DNA of 6,866 nucleotides from the NCBI GenBank assembly GCA_013336365.1, contig JAAXTT010000077.1:1-6866 (forward strand), given 5' to 3'. A program made the position numbers and the translations under genes. Origin of the DNA: Peptococcaceae bacterium. Its GTDB lineage: Bacteria > Bacillota > Desulfotomaculia > Desulfotomaculales > Desulfocucumaceae. The notes beneath the pieces were generated by a model. The model did not search any database. It was not told the DNA's origin and saw only the letters and a list, made by a program, of their open reading frames with translations. This document shows, piece after piece, positions 1 to 6,471 of this stretch (positions are counted from its first letter, which is position 1; each line of letters begins with the position of its first letter).

Positions 1-1155
1 GAATACAAAGAGGAAAATCCCCAAGCGGACATAATACGTTTGGGAATTGGTGATGTTACCAGAGCATTGCCTGTTGCAGTTGTGGATGCTATGAGAGCCG
101 CAGTGGAGGAAATGGGCAGTGACAACACCTTTAGGGGATATGGTCCTGAACAGGGATATAGCTTTCTTTCTGAGATTATAATTGAAAATGACTATAAAAG
201 TCGTGGGATAAATCTTGCGGTCGATGAGGTTTTTATCAGTGATGGGGCAAAATCTGATACAGCAAATTTTCAGGAGATATTTGATCTGGGTAATATAATT
301 GCAGTAACTGACCCGGTATATCCTGTTTATGTGGACAGCAATGTAATGGCAGGACGTTCAGGAATATTTCAGGGAGGCAAATTTCAAAGCATAGTTTATC
401 TTCCCTGTAGTGAAGCCAATGATATGAAGCCAGAATTACCTAAAGACAGAGTTGACCTTATTTATTTATGTTTTCCCAACAATCCCACCGGGGTCACCCT
501 TTCAAAGGATGAGCTGGCAAAATGGGTAGACTATGCTAAAAAGAATAAATCCATAATACTTTTTGACTCGGCCTATGAAGCGTACATAAGGGAAGAAGGA
601 GTACCCCATAGTATATACGAGGTAGAAGGTGCCAAGGAGGTTGCAGTAGAATTCAGAAGCTTTTCCAAAACAGCAGGCTTTACCGGAACAAGATGTGCAT
701 ATACAGTTGTGCCCAAGGAAGTCAAGGCATATGATTCCAAGGGACAGGGACATCCCTTAAATCCTTTGTGGCTGAGAAGACAAACTACCAAATTTAATGG
801 TGTTTCATATCCGGTACAATGTGCAGCAGCAGCAGTTTATTCGGAGCAGGGAAAAACCCAGGTTAAAGAACTGATTGATTATTATATGGAAAATGCCAGA
901 ATTATAAGGGAAGGCTTGAAAAATGCCGGATATAAGGTTTATGGAGGAATAAATGCCCCATATATTTGGTTGAAAACACCTGATAATTTAGGCTCCTGGG
1001 AGTTTTTTGACAGACTCATGCGAGAGGCAAATGTTATCGGGACACCGGGAGCTGGGTTTGGAGCCAGTGGTGAAGGCTATTTAAGATTGACTGCCTTTGG
1101 ATCAAGAGAGAATACCATTAGAGCCTTGGAGAGAATAACCGGAATTGGTAAATAA
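1..1155 (+). CDS. dapL: LL-diaminopimelate aminotransferase, 5'-truncated by window edge
   Basis: PLP-dependent class I/II aminotransferase that converts tetrahydrodipicolinate plus glutamate directly to LL-2,6-diaminopimelate, the short route to lysine and peptidoglycan diaminopimelate in the cytoplasm. The frame is open from base 1, so the start lies outside; 384 residues are visible and, compared with a usual length near 400-410, roughly 20-30 N-terminal residues are missing. Family hallmarks seen: IIRLGIGDVTR near the visible N-terminus, FRGYGPEQGY, SDGAKSD, TDPVYPVYVDSNVMAG, NNPTG (visible residues 160-164) and SFSKTAGFTGTRC. The Lys of the last motif (codon 667-669) is the expected Schiff-base lysine. 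A leucine codon TTG at 40 could be mistaken for a start, but the reading frame and family homology continue upstream of it. A strong terminator follows 12 bases after the stop, so this is the last gene of its transcript. No broken motif seen. Confidence 0.95.
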   Translation, partial: EYKEENPQADIIRLGIGDVTRALPVAVVDAMRAAVEEMGSDNTFRGYGPEQGYSFLSEIIIENDYKSRGINLAVDEVFISDGAKSDTANFQEIFDLGNIIAVTDPVYPVYVDSNVMAGRSGIFQGGKFQSIVYLPCSEANDMKPELPKDRVDLIYLCFPNNPTGVTLSKDELAKWVDYAKKNKSIILFDSAYEAYIREEGVPHSIYEVEGAKEVAVEFRSFSKTAGFTGTRCAYTVVPKEVKAYDSKGQGHPLNPLWLRRQTTKFNGVSYPVQCAAAAVYSEQGKTQVKELIDYYMENARIIREGLKNAGYKVYGGINAPYIWLKTPDNLGSWEFFDRLMREANVIGTPGAGFGASGEGYLRLTAFGSRENTIRALERITGIGK

Positions 1156-1166
1156 CTGATTAAAAT

Positions 1167-1194
1167 AAAAAAAACGGCCTTGAGCCGTTTTTTT
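1167..1194. terminator. Bidirectional intrinsic terminator shared by dapL and rpmB
   Basis: Hairpin of CGGC (1175-1178) with GCCG (1184-1187) and a 5-base loop, flanked by eight A residues (1167-1174) on the left and seven T residues (1188-1194) on the right. The A and T tracts pair to extend the stem, and each serves as the U-tract for one strand. It lies between the dapL stop (1155) and the rpmB stop (1222), the expected position for a terminator serving both convergent genes. Confidence 0.9.
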
Positions 1195-1221
1195 GCTGTA
1201 GTATATAAAAATAACCTGTTT

Positions 1222-1413
1222 TTATACAGACCTTTGAACTTTGCCACTTCTAAGACAACGTGTGCAAACCATAATTCTCCTAGGGGAGCCTTCAACCAAT
1301 GCTCTTACTCTTTGCAAATTAGGCATCCAGGTTCTCTTGTTGCGGATATGAGAGTGGCTGACCTGCATTCCAATTTGTACACCTTTATCGCAGATGGCGC
1401 ATCTTCTTGCCAT
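1222..1413 (-). CDS. rpmB: 50S ribosomal protein L28, zinc-binding (C+) form
   Basis: Small structural protein of the large ribosomal subunit. The 63-residue product has the L28 signature: MARRCAICDKG at the N-terminus, QVSHSHIRNKRTWMPNLQ in the middle and VCTRCLRSGKVQR at the C-terminus. Cys5, Cys8, Cys50 and Cys53 form the two CxxC pairs of the zinc-binding C+ version; some bacteria carry a cysteine-free paralogue induced by zinc shortage. The frame is open 20 codons further upstream (to 1473), but the ATG at 1411-1413 is chosen because a strong site, AAAGGAGGTG on the minus strand (about 1419-1428), sits just ahead of it and the family begins with MAR/MAK-type residues. It is a single-gene transcript, divergent from recG and convergent with dapL. 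Confidence 0.96.
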   Translation of the reverse strand: MARRCAICDKGVQIGMQVSHSHIRNKRTWMPNLQRVRALVEGSPRRIMVCTRCLRSGKVQRSV

Positions 1414-1444
1414 TGTTACACCTCCTTTGGGAACTACCTTAAAT

Positions 1445-1473
1445 ATCTTATCAAAAAAGATGTAATCTTGCAA
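1445..1473 (-). promoter_or_regulatory. Probable sigma-A promoter of rpmB
   Basis: Read on the minus strand: TTGCAA (1468-1473) as -35, a 17-base spacer, and TAAGAT (1445-1450) as -10, preceded by TG one base away as in an extended -10. Each hexamer matches consensus at 4 of 6 positions. Transcription would begin near 1438, leaving a leader of about 25 bases containing the Shine-Dalgarno site. A perfect TATAAT also exists on this strand at 1486-1491 but has no recognisable -35 at the right distance. Confidence 0.5.
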
Positions 1474-1537
1474 GTATTGGTTATGATTATATGTTTATAA
1501 AAAAAATATAATAGAATCAGCACTTTGGGGAAAAATA

Positions 1538-1566
1538 TTGATTATTGCCAGTATGGGCAGTAAAGT
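1538..1566 (+). promoter_or_regulatory. Weak candidate promoter for recG
   Basis: TTGATT (1538-1543), a 17-base spacer and TAAAGT (1561-1566), each 4 of 6 to consensus, placed 44 bases upstream of the recG start. A perfect TATAAT at 1507-1512 is an alternative -10, but no good -35 lies 16-18 bases before it. Some promoter is expected here because recG is divergent from rpmB and has no upstream partner on its strand, so the location is better supported than the exact hexamers. Confidence 0.3.
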
Positions 1567-1609
1567 AGTAATGAAAATATTTTAAAGGTTTTTCTGAGGA
1601 TGAGGAAAA

Positions 1610-3682
1610 TTGAGCAATAATGATATTTGGTGTGCAGGTCTACAAAGTATTGACAATATAGGTCCCAAGAGAGCAGAGCTCTTTAGAAGGGTAGGAATAG
1701 ACTCTCTTGAGGAGTTACTACATTATTTCCCAAGAGAATTTGAAGATCGTACTGAGACAAAAGCTGCAGAGTATTATAATGATGGAGAACAGGTATTTGT
1801 AATTGGCAAGGTTTTGTCAATTGAAGAAAAACGACTGCGACTTGGCTTGAAAATAACCAGGGTTTATTTTGATGACGGTTTTTCAGGGTTCGTTGGGGTT
1901 TGGTATAATCAGCCGTATATTGCAAGAAATTTTCCAATCGGAAAAGAGGTATTAATAACCGGAAGATTAAAAAAAATTTACAAGGAAAATCAAATCCAAG
2001 TCAAGGATTATCACTTTGCAGATGAAGGAAATTTATTGTCCAAGGTGGGAATTATGCCGATTTATTCCTTGACTGAGGGTTTGAGCCAACAGCTGGTAAG
2101 AAAAACAATTAAAGATGCCCTTAACAAAGAGGCAATAAAGATAGCCGAGTATTTACCGGAGGAAATATTGAAAAGGTATTTGCTGCCGGAAATCAGGGTT
2201 GCTCTGAATAATATGCATTTTCCAAGCTCCTTGAAGGAATTGAAAATGGCCAGAAGACGATTTGTTTTCGAAGAGCTTTTTTTGCATCAGATTATTATTG
2301 AACAGATTAAGGCAAAATCACGGGTTCTTCCCAAGAACCACACCTATTCAGAAATCGGGATACTTGAAAGTACGCTTCTCGACAGCCTTCCTTTTAGGCT
2401 AACCTCAAGTCAAGAAGCTGTTTGGGACCAAATCCATAGTTATATGGTGAGTAGCTCGGCCATGAATGTGCTTCTTCAGGGAGATGTTGGTTCAGGGAAA
2501 ACGGTTATAAGCATTTTGGCAATGCTCAAAGCAGTCGGCCAATCCTATCAGGCCGCCCTCATGATCCCTACTGAAATATTAGCAGTACAGCATTATTATT
2601 CCTTAAAAAAATATCTTGAACCTTTGGGAGTCAGAATTACCCTGCTTACCGGGGGAATTAAAAAAAATGAAAAGCCGCTGTTGCTGAATGAAATAAAAGA
2701 GGGTAAGGCTGATATTATCGTCGGAACACATGCCTTAATTCAAAAGGAGGTTGAGTTCAAGAAACTTGCCCTGGTGGTTATTGATGAGCAGCACCGCTTT
2801 GGGGTTAAGCACAGAGCCATGCTGAGGGAAAAGGGGGATAATCCGGACCTGTTAATAATGTCAGCAACTCCAATACCGGGAACCTTGGCAATGACTCTTT
2901 ATGGGGACCTGGATATTTGTACAATAACTGAGCTTCCACCGGGAAGGAAAAGTGTTGATACAGAATTATTGGATCCTTCTCAGATTGATTTGGCTTATCA
3001 GGTTCTGAGAAAAGAGATAGCAGCAGGAGGCCAAGGCTACATAGTTTGCCCACTGGTAGAAGACTCAGAGAAGACAGAGTTACAGTCTGTAGTAAAAATT
3101 AAAATGAATCTTGAATCAGGTATTCTCAAGGATTGTAGAATATCGATTTTACATGGAAGAATGAAAAACTCTGAAAAAGACGAAATCATGTTGAGCTTCA
3201 GACAAGGTTTGATTGATGTGCTGATAAGCACTACTGTAATAGAGGTGGGATTGGATGTGCCAAATGCATCTGTTATGATCATAACAGATGCCCATCGATT
3301 TGGCATAGCCCAGCTTCATCAACTTCGTGGCAGAGTAGGAAGAAGTGACAAAAACTCAAGATGCTATTTAGTCTCAGAAGAAAAGGAATCCTTAGCCTTA
3401 TCAAGGCTGCAAGCTTTGTGCAGCACTGATGATGGATTTATATTGGCGGAAAAGGATTTGGAATTAAGGGGTCCAGGTGACTTTTTCAGTAGTAGGCAAT
3501 GGGGTTCCCATCCCTTTAAGGTGGCCAATCCTCTCAAAGATGTCAATGCTTTGGTTTATGCGACCAAAGACGCCAAAAATCTTATCGAAAAGGACTTAGA
3601 GCTTGGCAATCCGGAGCACAGGTTTTTGGCGGAAGAAATAAATAGGCTAAAACTTACTGCCTTGTTGGAGGAAAACCTGTAA
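1610..3682 (+). CDS. recG: ATP-dependent DNA helicase RecG
   Basis: Superfamily 2 double-strand DNA translocase that regresses stalled replication forks and branch-migrates recombination intermediates. The 690 residues match the usual length (about 680-690). Seen in order: N-terminal IGPKRAELFRRVGI (helix-hairpin-helix-like) and LLHYFPREFEDRT; an OB-fold wedge region of roughly residues 60-160; Walker A GDVGSGKT (291-298, Lys297); DEQH box (392-395) followed by RFGV; motif III SATPIPGT (418-425); ELPPGR; STTVIEVGLDVPNA; QLRGRVGR (571-578, arginine finger motif); and the C-terminal DLELRGPGDFF segment typical of RecG. The TTG start is essentially forced: an in-frame stop TGA lies at 1601-1603, no ATG follows before conserved sequence, and GAGGA (1596-1600) gives a 9-base spacing. 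Oddity: residue 424 is Gly where RecG and Mfd normally have Arg in PIPRT. It is followed by rsmD, which has its own promoter. Confidence 0.97.
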   Translation: MSNNDIWCAGLQSIDNIGPKRAELFRRVGIDSLEELLHYFPREFEDRTETKAAEYYNDGEQVFVIGKVLSIEEKRLRLGLKITRVYFDDGFSGFVGVWYNQPYIARNFPIGKEVLITGRLKKIYKENQIQVKDYHFADEGNLLSKVGIMPIYSLTEGLSQQLVRKTIKDALNKEAIKIAEYLPEEILKRYLLPEIRVALNNMHFPSSLKELKMARRRFVFEELFLHQIIIEQIKAKSRVLPKNHTYSEIGILESTLLDSLPFRLTSSQEAVWDQIHSYMVSSSAMNVLLQGDVGSGKTVISILAMLKAVGQSYQAALMIPTEILAVQHYYSLKKYLEPLGVRITLLTGGIKKNEKPLLLNEIKEGKADIIVGTHALIQKEVEFKKLALVVIDEQHRFGVKHRAMLREKGDNPDLLIMSATPIPGTLAMTLYGDLDICTITELPPGRKSVDTELLDPSQIDLAYQVLRKEIAAGGQGYIVCPLVEDSEKTELQSVVKIKMNLESGILKDCRISILHGRMKNSEKDEIMLSFRQGLIDVLISTTVIEVGLDVPNASVMIITDAHRFGIAQLHQLRGRVGRSDKNSRCYLVSEEKESLALSRLQALCSTDDGFILAEKDLELRGPGDFFSSRQWGSHPFKVANPLKDVNALVYATKDAKNLIEKDLELGNPEHRFLAEEINRLKLTALLEENL

Positions 3683-3702
3683 TGTTACAGTGGAGGGTAT
3701 TT

Positions 3703-3731
3703 TTGAAATTGAATTTTCTTTATGTTATAAT
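3703..3731 (+). promoter_or_regulatory. Strong sigma-A promoter with extended -10 between recG and rsmD
   Basis: TTGAAA (3703-3708), a spacer of exactly 17 bases, and a perfect TATAAT (3726-3731) preceded by TGT, giving the full extended -10 TGnTATAAT. Predicted transcription start is about 3738, some 33 bases before the preferred rsmD start. It would drive rsmD, coaD and the coiled-coil gene independently of recG. No other promoter-like sequence in the window comes as close to consensus. Confidence 0.7.
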
Positions 3732-3770
3732 GAAGGCTGGAAAATGCTATTATCGGAAGGATATGAAAAG

Positions 3771-4322
3771 TTGCGCATTATAGCTGGGTGCGCTAAAAAA
3801 ATGAAATTAAAAGTTCCTTCGGGATGGGATGGCAGACCAACCTCGGACAGAGTGAAGGAAGCACTTTTTAATATTTTGGGAAATATAGTACCTGAATCAA
3901 AGGTTCTGGACCTATTTGCCGGTACCGGAAATATTGGAATTGAAGCTCTTAGCAGAGGTGCAAAAAGGGTCTGCTTTATAGAAAAAGACCCCAGAGCTGT
4001 TAAGGTTATTACTGAAAACCTTAGGAATTCAAAGCTTGTTGACAAGGCTGATGTTCATGTCGGAGATGTAGCCAGAGTTTTGCCTGGTCTGTCAGGTAGA
4101 AAGTTTGATTTTATTTTCTTGGACCCTCCATACGATAAGGAATTTGAAGTTTCTGTGATTTCTATGATTTTTGAGTTGGAACTGCTTTCCATCGATGGTA
4201 TTATAGTAGCAGAAAGCAGTAAGAGAGTTTGTCTTCCCTTGGAGATAATGGGTTTTAGGTTGGCAGATCAGAGAAGGTACGGAGATACCCTGTTGTCATT
4301 TTTTACTTCAATTCAAGGATGA
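3771..4322 (+). CDS. rsmD: 16S rRNA (guanine-N2)-methyltransferase RsmD
   Basis: SAM-dependent methyltransferase that modifies G966 (E. coli numbering) of 16S rRNA during 30S assembly. Family motifs seen: RIIAG at the N-terminus; RPTSDRVKEALFNILG; SAM-binding motif I DLFAGTGNIG (residues 47-56); acidic FIEKD at the end of the second strand; and catalytic LDPPY (Asp118-Pro-Pro-Tyr121). The frame is open back to a GTG at 3690, but that start would lie upstream of the promoter at 3703-3731 and add 27 residues the family lacks. TTG at 3771 is chosen: it gives 183 residues beginning at LRIIAG, as in known RsmD proteins, and GGAAGGA (3755-3761) lies 9 bases ahead. An ATG at 3744 with GAAGG at 3732-3736 is a second option, adding nine residues. 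coaD follows after 38 bases, a common pairing in bacteria. Confidence 0.93.
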   Translation: MRIIAGCAKKMKLKVPSGWDGRPTSDRVKEALFNILGNIVPESKVLDLFAGTGNIGIEALSRGAKRVCFIEKDPRAVKVITENLRNSKLVDKADVHVGDVARVLPGLSGRKFDFIFLDPPYDKEFEVSVISMIFELELLSIDGIIVAESSKRVCLPLEIMGFRLADQRRYGDTLLSFFTSIQG

Positions 4323-4360
4323 AGGCTGATAATATGTAAATTGAAAGTTGGAGATTATCA

Positions 4361-4843
4361 TTGCGAGTAGGCTTATATCCGGGTAGTTTTGACCCTTTAA
4401 CTAATGGACATTTGGATATTATTGACCGGGCAGCAATTCTTTTTGATCAGGTTATCGTTTCAGTATCCAAAAATGAGAATAAAAAACCCGCTTTTTCAGT
4501 TGAGGAAAGAGAAGAAATGCTTGTTGAAATGCTTTCGGGATATAAAAATGTTAAAGTAGTTTCCTTTGACGGACTTACGGTGGATTTTGCTAAAAAAAAT
4601 GGGGCTAATGCAATTATAAGAGGCCTAAGGGCAATATCTGACTTTGAAAATGAATTTATGATGGCTCTGACCAATAAAAAACTGATTCCTTCAGTTGAAA
4701 CAGTTTTTTTAATGACCAATGCAGAGTTTTCATTTATTAGTTCCAGTGCGGTTAAAGAGATAGCCAGATTTGGGGGCTGTGTAAAGGAATTGGTCCCTCC
4801 CTTGGTGGAGGAAAGATTGAAGGAAAAATATAAATCTCTTTAG
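4361..4843 (+). CDS. coaD: Phosphopantetheine adenylyltransferase
   Basis: Catalyses the penultimate step of coenzyme A synthesis, transferring AMP from ATP to 4'-phosphopantetheine to give dephospho-CoA; a soluble hexameric enzyme in the family. The 160-residue length is typical. Seen: GLYPGSFDPLTNGH with the nucleotidyltransferase (T/H)xGH motif as TNGH (14-17, His17), IIRGLR (85-90), and SFISSSAVKEIA, in which ISSS (126-129) is the KMSKS-like ATP-binding loop. The start is TTG at 4361: the nearest in-frame upstream stop is at 4337-4339, no ATG lies between, GGAG (4350-4353) is 7 bases ahead, and the protein then begins LRVGLYPGS as in homologues. It lies 38 bases after rsmD and 21 before the coiled-coil gene, most likely in one transcript. 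Confidence 0.97.
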   Translation: MRVGLYPGSFDPLTNGHLDIIDRAAILFDQVIVSVSKNENKKPAFSVEEREEMLVEMLSGYKNVKVVSFDGLTVDFAKKNGANAIIRGLRAISDFENEFMMALTNKKLIPSVETVFLMTNAEFSFISSSAVKEIARFGGCVKELVPPLVEERLKEKYKSL

Positions 4844-4864
4844 ATTATGTGGGAGGTATAAATT

Positions 4865-5326
4865 GTGGAGTTACTTAATGCCTTGAATGAAATGGAAGAG
4901 ATTATTGAAACAGGCTTCAAGGTTCCGATGACCAGGAAGGTAATGGTGGATGAAGAACTGGTATTGGATATGATGGACAGAATAAGAACAACTTTACCTG
5001 AAGAAATTCGCCAGGCCAAATGGATTATACAAGAGCGGGAAAAGGTAATGTCCGATACCAAGAAGGAAGCCGGAAAACTTCTTGAAGATGTGCAGAAGGA
5101 AATGGAAAGACAGGTTGATGAAAATGAGATTACACGACTGGCAAGAAAAAAATCCGAGGAAATAATTGAGAGAGCAGAAATGGTTGCCCAGGAAATCAAG
5201 CAAGGTGCAAGAGATTATGCAGATGAGATTTTGCAAGATATAGAGATGAGGATTGAAGTCGTAAACAAAGAAATACAAGATGCCAGAATGGAATTGCAGG
5301 GGTTGAGAACATCCCCTCAGTTATAA
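4865..5326 (+). CDS. Coiled-coil protein of unknown function, peripheral-stalk/DivIVA-like
   Basis: I cannot assign a function. The 153-residue product has no signal peptide or membrane segment. An N-terminal part of about 45 residues (LLNALNEMEEIIETGFKVP, then a VDEELVLDMMDRIR segment) precedes about 100 residues that are almost wholly charged helix, rich in Glu, Lys, Arg and Gln with heptad-like spacing (for example EAGKLLEDVQKEMERQ and KKSEEIIERAEMVAQE). This composition resembles soluble stalk subunits of rotary ATPases (b, E or H type) and DivIVA-like scaffolds, and such proteins are often loosely labelled 'ATPase', but no nucleotide-binding motif is present. GTG is chosen as start: a stop in frame sits at 4859-4861 and GGGAGG (4851-4856) is 8 bases ahead. 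It follows coaD by 21 bases and precedes a hairpin, so it is the last gene of the group. Confidence 0.8.
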   Translation: MELLNALNEMEEIIETGFKVPMTRKVMVDEELVLDMMDRIRTTLPEEIRQAKWIIQEREKVMSDTKKEAGKLLEDVQKEMERQVDENEITRLARKKSEEIIERAEMVAQEIKQGARDYADEILQDIEMRIEVVNKEIQDARMELQGLRTSPQL

Positions 5327-5338
5327 TAGTTTATAAAG

Positions 5339-5380
5339 GAGCCTGTTCAGGAATTGTATCTTTTGTTCCTTGACAGGCTC
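5339..5380. terminator. Interrupted hairpin between convergent genes, probable terminator
   Basis: GAGCCTGT (5339-5346) pairs with ACAGGCTC (5373-5380); after a 2-base internal mismatch, AGGAA (5349-5353) pairs with TTCCT (5366-5370), leaving a 12-base loop. It starts 12 bases after the coiled-coil gene stop. The tract that follows on the plus strand (TTGTTGGTT) is T-rich but broken by G, so termination may be partial. On the minus strand it lies 34 bases past the zinc-ribbon gene stop, followed by an AT-rich run, so it may serve both sides. Confidence 0.6.
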
Positions 5381-5414
5381 TTGTTGGTTGCACAAGTTAT
5401 ATTCGGTATTGCTA

Positions 5415-5642
5415 TTAATTTTTTGATTTGATTGTAAGATCAACGTTAAACATATTGCCCAAATCAATCATCATTTTCCAGTTTGGTCGATTTTTTGATT
5501 CCTCGATTAATGTTTTTACTGCAGCTTTCATTTTGTCAGGTATTGGTGTGCCGCAACCAGGACAAAGGGGCTCATCAAAACTGGTTGATATTACCTGGTA
5601 CTTACCGCTGCAGGTTCCGCAGCCAATAACAATCAGCATCAT
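5415..5642 (-). CDS. Small Cys4 zinc-ribbon-like protein, unknown function
   Basis: A 75-residue hypothetical protein I do not recognise. It opens with MMLIVIGCGTCSGKYQV and contains two CxxC pairs, Cys8/Cys11 and Cys27/Cys30 (LCPGCGTPIP), spaced as in a rubredoxin-like or zinc-ribbon knuckle. A basic, helix-prone tail follows (KMKAAVKTLIEESKNRP, then NWKMMIDLGNMF) ending in KSKN. Coding support: the minus-strand site AAAGGTGG (about 5650-5657) lies just upstream of ATG-ATG, and the Cys pattern is orderly. The second ATG (5637-5639) could be the true start. It lies 74 bases downstream of frdB on the same strand with no strong terminator between, so cotranscription is possible. A metal-binding, redox or nucleic-acid role would be a guess. 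Confidence 0.75.
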   Translation of the reverse strand: MMLIVIGCGTCSGKYQVISTSFDEPLCPGCGTPIPDKMKAAVKTLIEESKNRPNWKMMIDLGNMFNVDLTIKSKN

Positions 5643-5716
5643 TTATTCACCACCTTTGAATGCTATATATTCAACATAAAGATGGCTAATCCTGTTATTT
5701 GATAAAATTTACAGGC

Positions 5717-6454
5717 TTAGCTTTTGCCAAGGCCGTGGAAAAGCATTTTTCTTCGAACAAAGGATAATTGTTTTTGCAGGGGCAGTTCCATCGGGCAATT
5801 ATCCTCACAAGCCATTAAAGACATACAGCCAAAGGTTCCATCATCAGACCCGATAATCTCAAAATAGTCCCGGGTTTCTCTTCGATCTCTGGGATCAATA
5901 ATAAATCTGGCAACCTTGTTTACTCCGGCGGCTCCCAAAAAATTCTCCCTGAGATTGGCGGTTACACAGCCTGCAATACAGCAACCGCACTCTATACACC
6001 TTTCTGCTTCATAAATTTCATTTGCCAAGGAATTCTCCATTGGCAGCTCAGTTAACTCCGGGTTAAATGTACTTTCTGTGTGAATCCAGGCTTGAGTTTT
6101 TATTGTGATTTCCCTGAACCAAGATCCCGTATCAACGGATAAGTCACCCAATAGCTTAAATACAGGCAATGGCATTAAAACAATATCGCCCTTCAGGTCG
6201 CTGGTCAATGTTTTGCAGGCCAAACGAGGCTTTCCGTTGATAAGCATTGCACAGGAGCCACAAATAGCCGCTCTGCAAACAAAGTCAAAGTTAAGAGAAG
6301 GGTCCTGGGTTTCGCGAATGTTGTTAAGTGCAACAAAGATAGTCATTCCTGCCAAGTCATCCAGGAAGTATTCCTGCATAAAGGGCTTAACCTCAGGGGT
6401 TTGTGGATTATATCTAAAAATGCTGAATCGTCTTTGTTTTATTTTCTTGTTCAT
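5717..6454 (-). CDS. frdB: Fumarate reductase/succinate dehydrogenase iron-sulfur subunit, Wolinella-like
   Basis: Carries electrons between the FAD of FrdA and the quinone/haem-bearing membrane anchor, on the membrane surface. The 245-residue product has the family's two domains. The N-terminal ferredoxin-like part holds the [2Fe-2S] ligands Cys60, Cys65, Cys68 and Cys80 (CRAAICGSC then LAC). The C-terminal part has CIECGCCIAGC, with Cys153, Cys156 and Cys159 plus Cys220 expected for [4Fe-4S], and Cys163, Cys210 and Cys216 (FGCMSLMAC) for [3Fe-4S]. Stretches such as FQEY-like MQEYFLDD, MTIFVALNNIRET, PLPVFKLLGDLSVDTG and DDGTFGCM recall the Wolinella succinogenes subunit rather than the E. 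coli one. ATG at 6454 has AAGGAG (6461-6466, minus strand) six bases ahead. It starts 17 bases after the frdA stop. Direction of catalysis (fumarate reduction or succinate oxidation) cannot be read from sequence. Confidence 0.94.
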   Translation of the reverse strand: MNKKIKQRRFSIFRYNPQTPEVKPFMQEYFLDDLAGMTIFVALNNIRETQDPSLNFDFVCRAAICGSCAMLINGKPRLACKTLTSDLKGDIVLMPLPVFKLLGDLSVDTGSWFREITIKTQAWIHTESTFNPELTELPMENSLANEIYEAERCIECGCCIAGCVTANLRENFLGAAGVNKVARFIIDPRDRRETRDYFEIIGSDDGTFGCMSLMACEDNCPMELPLQKQLSFVRRKMLFHGLGKS

Positions 6455-6471
6455 TTTTATCTCCTTACTAT

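Noticed and set aside
1180..1500. A 106-codon plus-strand open frame over the rpmB region
   Set aside because: It begins in the terminator and runs antisense across rpmB, which has clear homology and a strong ribosome site; no recognisable protein features.
1546..1559. TGCC...GGCA mini-hairpin upstream of recG
   Set aside because: Four base pairs with a 6-base loop; expected by chance and with no associated signal.
3690..3770. Extended 210-residue version of RsmD from GTG 3690
   Set aside because: It adds 27 residues absent from the family, and its start lies upstream of a strong promoter.
4840..5199. A 119-codon minus-strand open frame rich in Ser, Ile and Phe
   Set aside because: It is antisense to the coiled-coil gene; its low-complexity composition mirrors the Glu/Lys/Asp-rich helix codons on the other strand.
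5691..5715. Inverted repeat CCTGT...ACAGG between frdB and the zinc-ribbon gene
   Set aside because: Only five base pairs with a 15-base AT-rich loop and no T-tract; too weak to call a terminator or operator.
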